Assembly (NCBI GenBank): GCA_943787205.1
Contig: CALSLN010000009.1
Location: 124,001-188,000 of the forward strand
DNA: 64,000 nt
Direction: 5' to 3'
Origin: an uncultured Rhodospirillaceae bacterium
Lineage (GTDB): Bacteria > Pseudomonadota > Alphaproteobacteria > Rhodospirillales > Rhodospirillaceae
Shown in pieces: positions 58,892 through 64,000 of the stretch (within the stretch, counting starts at the first letter, position 1; each line of letters opens with the position of its first letter). The notes beneath the pieces were generated by a model. The model searched no databases. It saw only the letters and a program-made list of their open reading frames with translations, and was not told the DNA's origin. The position numbers and the translations under genes are program-made.

Positions 58892-60204
58892 CAGTTGGCG
58901 GCCTGAACACCGATTATGACCTGCAATCCGTCCTCTATTCCGTCCGCAATCACCTGAGCTCTTTCGCCATCCAACAAGCCCACTTCAACCTCGATGGGCA
59001 TGGGACGTCCGTCTTCCATAATCCACACCCGTCCTGGCGCTCCAACCTGGAGCGGTGTTTGTCGGCCCCCACGGTTTCTATTAAACCGAGGCATCATCAT
59101 TCCCATTAGACCGGGAGCACCGCGACGGTTCGCAGCAGACTCCTCTTCATCTGTCGGTGGTCTTGGGGGTACAAAGCGCAGAGCCGCATAAGGCACCATT
59201 ACGGCGCCGGTCCGTGTAGCTGTTGTGATGGTCGCGGTCGCGGTCATTCCAGGCCGCAGAGCCAAGTCTGAATTGTCGACAGACAGCAGAGCCTCATAGG
59301 TTACGACGCCACCGTCATCCTTCGGTGCAAAACGAACAGACGTAATCGATGCGGGGAATACGCGCCCTGCATATGCATCCACAGAGAAGGATCCTATTTG
59401 CCCCTCTTTGACCTGCCCAATATCAGCTTCATCAATATCAACAACCAATTTCATGGCCGACAGATCCTCAGCCAACGTAAACAAAACTGGAGTTTGGAGA
59501 GAGGCTGCAACAGTCTGGCCAGGCTCAACCTGGCGGGTCAAAACAATGCCGTCGATCGGTGCCGTAATGCCTGTCTTGGCAAGGTTGGTTTCATCAGCAG
59601 CTAAGTTGGCCTCTGCCACGGTCACTTGGGCGTTCACGCTAGCGAGAACCGCGAGCGCGCGGGCGTGTGCCGCACTAGAATTATCTAACGTTTGTTCCGA
59701 GACATTGCCCTTTTTATGCAGGCTTTCAGAGCGCTTCAGATTATTGCGGGCTTCCAACTCACTCGCCTTCGCCTCTTCAACCTTGGCCAACGCCGAAATA
59801 AGTTGTGCTTCTGTCTGCCTAACCCGGGCGGACAACTGATCTTTATCCATCGTTGCCAGCTTCTGACCCAACGTCACCTCGTCGTTAAAATCGACGTGCA
59901 CCGCTTCGATGAGTCCTGAAATTTCCGCACCAACGTCAACTTGGTTGAGCGGCTGTATGGTCCCTGTCGCTGTAACGGTCACTGTGAGGTCACCCCGGGT
60001 TACAGGTGCAGTTCGAAAACTGACCTCCTCTTCTCCCGAACCAGATCGAAAGACCATGAGAGCTAGAAATAGAACCACGGCTCCGGCCGCCACGTACCAT
60101 TTATAGCGATCTAAGACATTTCGGTGATGTTCGTTAAGACCAAGCGTCTCAGCCATTTCTGCGCTAGGGCCGGCGCTCTTTTTTGCCACACTGTCATCGG
60201 TCAT
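58891..60204 (-). CDS. MacA-like periplasmic adaptor (membrane fusion protein)
   Basis: 437 aa. One membrane helix at residues ~35-52 ([17 protein letters not shown]). Lipoyl halves [34 protein letters not shown] and [23 protein letters not shown], separated by a coiled coil ([53 protein letters not shown]). The Met/Arg/Gly-rich loop ([18 protein letters not shown]) near residue 370 is unusual. First gene of the exporter operon. Confidence 0.93.
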   Translation of the reverse strand: MTDDSVAKKSAGPSAEMAETLGLNEHHRNVLDRYKWYVAAGAVVLFLALMVFRSGSGEEEVSFRTAPVTRGDLTVTVTATGTIQPLNQVDVGAEISGLIEAVHVDFNDEVTLGQKLATMDKDQLSARVRQTEAQLISALAKVEEAKASELEARNNLKRSESLHKKGNVSEQTLDNSSAAHARALAVLASVNAQVTVAEANLAADETNLAKTGITAPIDGIVLTRQVEPGQTVAASLQTPVLFTLAEDLSAMKLVVDIDEADIGQVKEGQIGSFSVDAYAGRVFPASITSVRFAPKDDGGVVTYEALLSVDNSDLALRPGMTATATITTATRTGAVMVPYAALRFVPPRPPTDEEESAANRRGAPGLMGMMMPRFNRNRGGRQTPLQVGAPGRVWIMEDGRPMPIEVEVGLLDGERAQVIADGIEDGLQVIIGVQAAN

Positions 60205-60387
60205 AGATTAGGCCTTACCCATAAAAAGCCGCGATCGCATACCTATAGTTCTTGAGCACGGCAGTACATTAAGAGTGCCACTGTACCCCAGCTCGGTATC
60301 ATCTATGTGTCAAAAAGCGCCCGTCTCTGTAAGAGAGTGTAACACGCGACCTTATTCTCTATGGGGCGCCCTTAGCCCAAAACGACG

Positions 60388-60412
60388 AAAGGCCCGGATA
60401 GACCGGGCCTTT
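60388..60412. terminator. Hairpin terminator downstream of the phasin gene
   Basis: AAAGGCCCGG and CCGGGCCTTT form a perfect 10-bp stem with a 5-base loop, and the minus strand continues CGTCGTTTTGGG. It follows the phasin stop by ~35 bases on the minus strand. Confidence 0.85.
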
Positions 60413-60448
60413 CCTGACTGCCTAAGTCAGATAGGGAGGGGAGAAAAA

Positions 60449-60829
60449 TTAGGCAGCCTTCTTGGAAGCCTTAGTGGCTTTCTTTGCTGTGTCATTCGCA
60501 ACGTTTACGGTTGCTTGAACGCGATCAGAGATCGGAGCGGAGGCTTCTTTAAAGATGCCGGTTGAAATATCAGAAATCTTCTGACCTTCAGCGACGGCCT
60601 TTTCCCAAGAGTTTTTAGCAACCTTGGTTTGAAGGTCGACAGCTTCGTTCACGGTCTTGGCTGTGGCGATCTTCTTTCCCGCTTCGACGGCGTCTTCAAA
60701 GCTTTCGCTTGCGAATGCGACATACTGCTTTGTGATCTGCTCAAAACCCTTAGCAAAAAGTGTGGTGCTGGCTACGAAAGCTTCGATGTTGTTTTGGTTA
60801 AAGCTAACCACGTCATCATAAGAATTCAT
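60449..60829 (-). CDS. Phasin-family PHA granule protein
   Basis: 126 aa from ATG 60829 (AAGGA eight bases upstream); a start at 60838 is possible. Amphipathic helical protein: NQNNIEAFVASTTLFAKGFEQITKQYVAFASESFEDAVEAGKKI and a Lys/Ala-rich tail (NDTAKKATKASKKAA). Coats polyhydroxyalkanoate granules. PhaR-like sites occur upstream. The rest of the pha genes are elsewhere. Confidence 0.92.
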   Translation of the reverse strand: MNSYDDVVSFNQNNIEAFVASTTLFAKGFEQITKQYVAFASESFEDAVEAGKKIATAKTVNEAVDLQTKVAKNSWEKAVAEGQKISDISTGIFKEASAPISDRVQATVNVANDTAKKATKASKKAA

Positions 60830-60910
60830 TTTGATCATCCTTGTTTCAGATCTTTGTTGGTCAGGCTAGCGCGACCATGTCTGAAAATGCGCGAAACCTG
60901 GAAATTACTG

Positions 60911-61016
60911 TGCACAGCAACATTTAATGCTGCACTGCAACAAAAATATAGGAGTAGCACGGCGTCTGGTCAAGGAAAATATTGCACCGCAACATAATAT
61001 TTATTGCGCTGCGATT
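60911..61016 (-). promoter_or_regulatory. Four PhaR-like repeats upstream of the phasin gene
   Basis: On the plus strand TGCACAGCAACA (60911-60922), TGCACTGCAACA (60931-60942), TGCACCGCAACA (60983-60994) and TGCGCTGCGATT (61005-61016). They fit the TGC-centred, CAACA-ending site of the PHA repressor PhaR as I remember it. Their spacing is 20, 52 and 22 bp. They lie 80-190 bp upstream of the phasin start, in the only gap before alaS, so regulation by PHB accumulation is likely. Confidence 0.65.
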
Positions 61017-61053
61017 AAGCTCTAACCCATTGTGTAAAATAGGTTAATGAGGC

Positions 61054-63708
61054 CTACGTTGAGAGCTCGGACTCTATGGCTGCTATAGCATCGGCCGCTT
61101 TATCGCCGTCTGGACCGCCAGCTTGGGCCATATCAGGCCTGCCCCCACCGCCCTTACCACCAACAGCAGCCGACCCAACCCGAACCAACGCAACAGCGTC
61201 AATCCGATCCGTCAGATCATCAGAAACACTGACGACGAGAGACGCCTTGCCCTCATTCACTGATAGGAGCGCAACGATACCACTACCCTGGCCCTGCTTA
61301 ATTTCATCTGCGAGCCCCTTGAGGTCTTTAGCCGGAACATCTTCAAGCACCCGTCCCGTAAATGAGATACCGGCTATCGTCTTTGAATCAGAGGCAGCCG
61401 CTCCACCGCCACCTGAGGTGACCAGCTTCTTACGAAGATCGGAAATTTCTTTTTCTAATTTGCGCCGTTCATCAAGCAGTGAGGATACTCGGCCGGGAAT
61501 ATCGCGCGGTGCGACTTTAAGAACCTCTGCTGTTTGTCCAACCAACGCTTGCTGCTCAGCGACCCAAGTTTCAGCAGAGAAACCAGTAACAGCTTCTATA
61601 CGCCGGACGCCAGATGCCACAGCAGACTCGTCTACAATTTTAAAGAGGCCTATGTCACCAGTTCGACTAACGTGCGTACCGCCGCAGAGCTCCACGGAAT
61701 ACTGATGATCCTCCGAGTCCGCTTTCGTCCCCATGGATACCACTCGTACTTCGTCGCCATACTTTTCACCGAACAAGGCCATAGCGCCGGCCTTTATGGC
61801 GCCTTCTGGATCCATGAGCTTCGTTGCAACGGTTCCGTTAGCGCGAATTTGGTCGTTAACAATGGCTTCGACAGTCGCGATGTCGTCGTCAGAAATAGGT
61901 TTGGGGTGGCTGATATCAAAGCGAAGCCGGTCAGAAGACACCAACGACCCTTTTTGCGTTACATGATCGCCAAGAGTTCGACGTAGTGCTGCGTGCAAAA
62001 GGTGAGTCGCTGAGTGGTGCCCACGGACAGCCCCACGGCGCGTCCCATCGACAGAGAACGTCGCCTCATCACCTAGCTTTACCGTGCCGGACTTAACCGT
62101 ACCCATATGGACGTGAAGGGTATCTAGTTTCTTCTGAGTATCACTAATCTCGATCCTCGCGCCTGACGACGTAATGATGAGGCCCGTATCGCCGACCTGG
62201 CCGCCAGATTCTCCGTAGAACGGCGTTTGATTGGCCAGCAGAGCGATCTCTTGCCCTTGTGCAACGGACTGGACCGTTACTCCATCTGAAACGAGTGCAA
62301 CTATTTTACCCTGTGCGACCTCAGTCGCGTAGCCAAGAAAATCAGAGGCCCCGACTTGATCGCGCAAGTCGAACCAAAGTTTATCTGTCGCAGCATCGCC
62401 AGACCCTGACCACGCTTTGCGGGCCTCTTCGCGCTGGCGTTCCATGGCAGATGCAAAAGCGTCCGTATCAACATCAATACCCCTTGGCCTTAGGGCGTCT
62501 TGTGTCAGATCGAGAGGAAAACCATAAGTATCGTAAAGCTTGAACGCCACTTCACCGGGCAGCTGATTCCCTGACGACAGGTCTTTTGCCTCGTCATCTA
62601 GAAGCTTCAGGCCTCGGTCCAACATCGTTTTAAATCTAGTCTCTTCAAGATGAAGCGTTTCCGTAACGAGTGCCTGCGCACGATCAAGCTCCGGAAACTG
62701 TTGGCCCATCTGCTCTATCAAGGCCGGGACAAGACGACAAAGCAACGGATCGCTACACCCCATCAGGTGCGCGTGACGCATTGCCCGCCGCATAATACGA
62801 CGGAGGACATAACCGCGACCTTCGTTAGAGGGAAGAACGCCGTCTGCAATGAGGAACCCAGACGCTCGGAGATGATCAGCTATTACGCGATGAGAGATCG
62901 AATCTTTGCCATCAGGGTCGGTCCCTGCAGCTTGCGCGGTCGCTTCAATGAGAGACCGCATGAGGTCTATAGCGTAGTTATCGTTCGTTCCCTGTAGAAT
63001 TGCGGCCGTGCGCTCAAGCCCCATCCCCGTATCAACACTAGGCTTGGGTAGATCAATCCGCTCATCAGCGGAGATCTGCTCATACTGCATGAACACGAGA
63101 TTCCAGATTTCTACGAAGCGGTCGCCATCTTCATCGGGAGAGCCTGGAGGGCCACCCGGAATGTGATCTCCGTGATCATAAAATATTTCCGTACACGGAC
63201 CACATGGTCCCGTTTCACCCATAGCCCAAAAATTATCTGATGTTGGAATGCGAATAATCTTATCGTCTGACAAACCCGCAATTTTCCGCCAAAGCGTCGC
63301 AGCCTCTTCGTCTGACGAATGGACGGTAACAAGGAGCCGGTCAATCGATAGCTCATACTCTTTCGTCACCAAGTCCCAAGCTAACTTGATGGCCTCTTCC
63401 TTGAAGTAATCCCCAAAAGAAAAGTTACCGAGCATTTCAAAAAACGTATGGTGGCGAACCGTATAACCAACGTTATCCAGATCGTTGTGCTTACCCCCTG
63501 CTCGAACACATTTTTGAGAGGACGTCGCACGCGAATAGGCACGTGTTTCATTGCCAGTGAAGACATCCTTAAACTGAACCATGCCAGCATTTGTGAACAT
63601 CAATGTTGGGTCATTGCGCGGAACAAGCGGACTGGACGCAACGCGCTCATGGCCGTTGCGGGCGAAGTAATCCAGGAACGTAGCACGAATATCGTTCGTA
63701 GAGCCCAT
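61054..63708 (-). CDS. alaS: Alanyl-tRNA synthetase
   Basis: 884 aa, complete. Class II catalytic core from [38 protein letters not shown], with motif 3-like [13 protein letters not shown]. The editing domain has [12 protein letters not shown] (zinc His pair) and [17 protein letters not shown]. The C-Ala domain ends [26 protein letters not shown], with the usual glycine loop. Charges tRNA-Ala and removes mischarged Ser/Gly. Confidence 0.98.
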   Translation of the reverse strand: MGSTNDIRATFLDYFARNGHERVASSPLVPRNDPTLMFTNAGMVQFKDVFTGNETRAYSRATSSQKCVRAGGKHNDLDNVGYTVRHHTFFEMLGNFSFGDYFKEEAIKLAWDLVTKEYELSIDRLLVTVHSSDEEAATLWRKIAGLSDDKIIRIPTSDNFWAMGETGPCGPCTEIFYDHGDHIPGGPPGSPDEDGDRFVEIWNLVFMQYEQISADERIDLPKPSVDTGMGLERTAAILQGTNDNYAIDLMRSLIEATAQAAGTDPDGKDSISHRVIADHLRASGFLIADGVLPSNEGRGYVLRRIMRRAMRHAHLMGCSDPLLCRLVPALIEQMGQQFPELDRAQALVTETLHLEETRFKTMLDRGLKLLDDEAKDLSSGNQLPGEVAFKLYDTYGFPLDLTQDALRPRGIDVDTDAFASAMERQREEARKAWSGSGDAATDKLWFDLRDQVGASDFLGYATEVAQGKIVALVSDGVTVQSVAQGQEIALLANQTPFYGESGGQVGDTGLIITSSGARIEISDTQKKLDTLHVHMGTVKSGTVKLGDEATFSVDGTRRGAVRGHHSATHLLHAALRRTLGDHVTQKGSLVSSDRLRFDISHPKPISDDDIATVEAIVNDQIRANGTVATKLMDPEGAIKAGAMALFGEKYGDEVRVVSMGTKADSEDHQYSVELCGGTHVSRTGDIGLFKIVDESAVASGVRRIEAVTGFSAETWVAEQQALVGQTAEVLKVAPRDIPGRVSSLLDERRKLEKEISDLRKKLVTSGGGGAAASDSKTIAGISFTGRVLEDVPAKDLKGLADEIKQGQGSGIVALLSVNEGKASLVVSVSDDLTDRIDAVALVRVGSAAVGGKGGGGRPDMAQAGGPDGDKAADAIAAIESELST

Positions 63709-64000
63709 AGCACCTAATCTCAGCTAGTCGATTGGGTCGGCGACAATACTTGTCAACCGACGGCCACGTATTCTGCGCAGCAAGGCCTCAGAGAGACCTC
63801 TTGCACGAGTTGTAAGGCCTGGTTTTTAGAGGTTTCCGCCCAACCTGTCCAGAAAACGGCTCTGGGTCGTCAATCCACAAGTCCCCGGAGGTTATACGTT
63901 AACAACGATGAACTACGTCCCTAATACTAGGATGGTTTTGGAAAGCCGGTTGGGCTGGCAGTTTGCGTTCCCAATTTCGCACCCAGCGTCGGGTTCGCAT
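63709..64000. other. Upstream region of alaS to the window edge, no gene recognised
   Basis: 292 bp without a supported gene. A minus-strand TTGACA at about 63751 could be the -35 of alaS, but the -10 is poor. A short minus-strand frame starting at the last base of the window is open for 33 codons and matches nothing I know; the end of another gene may lie just beyond. Confidence 0.4.

Overview
The window is chromosomal DNA of moderate GC from an alphaproteobacterium, probably a marine Rhodospirillales-like lineage; I cannot place it more closely. The clues are an alphaproteobacterial-type DnaG that lacks most of its zinc ligands, the trxB-lysR pair, two cytochrome b561 genes, a PHA phasin with PhaR-like sites, CTGTCAC-type Pho boxes, and many single transporters and catabolic enzymes. 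Most genes are housekeeping or ordinary metabolism.

Layout. 0-2.2 kb: a divergent phosphate-starvation pair, pstS (cut by the window edge) and an OprP/OprO-type porin, with Pho boxes facing each gene; the porin side has six half-sites at an exact 11-bp period. 2.3-7.2 kb: an accessory block on the minus strand, ending at a tRNA(CAT) gene. It carries homologues of three enzymes that build the O-methyl-phosphoramidate capsule group in Campylobacter (L-glutamine kinase, a phosphoglutamine-type cytidylyltransferase and a gamma-glutamyl-CDP-amidate hydrolase), plus a sulfotransferase. An intact IS3-family element (4880-6131) without target duplication has removed the front half of the kinase gene and the end of the sulfotransferase gene. 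7.6-21.2 kb: an alpha/beta hydrolase with His in place of the nucleophile Ser, rpoD, dnaG, a yqeY-like gene, carAB, greA, an Lrp regulator, trxB and a LysR regulator. 21.2-34.5 kb: a second hydrolase, an aspartate aminotransferase, uvrB, a padR-MFP-RND efflux operon, psd-pssA for phosphatidylethanolamine, a LysM protein and a membrane protein. 34.5-40 kb: a cytochrome b561 and a cytochrome c' (convergent), a badly broken LOG-family gene, icd, a GPH-type transporter and a CIA30-like protein. 40-50 kb: an orphan TRAP binding protein, two methyltransferases (one ArsM-like), an aldo/keto reductase, an MFS transporter, an HMG-CoA-lyase-like enzyme and a class III CoA-transferase. 50-64 kb: a CpcT/CpeT-like protein coupled to a diguanylate cyclase response regulator, a DMT exporter, a divergent leuCD pair, cytochrome b561, VOC and cupin proteins, a macAB-like tripartite exporter, a phasin and alaS.

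Two themes deserve attention. First, the phosphoramidate-type gene set and its destruction by the IS. Second, six otherwise intact conserved genes (uvrB, the RND pump, icd, the HMG-CoA-lyase-like gene, the ABC ATPase gene and the LysM gene) each carry one frameshift that is explained by exactly one extra base. The LOG gene carries many indels while its protein sequence is otherwise preserved. This looks more like a consensus-sequence artefact than gene decay, so these genes are annotated here as single loci.
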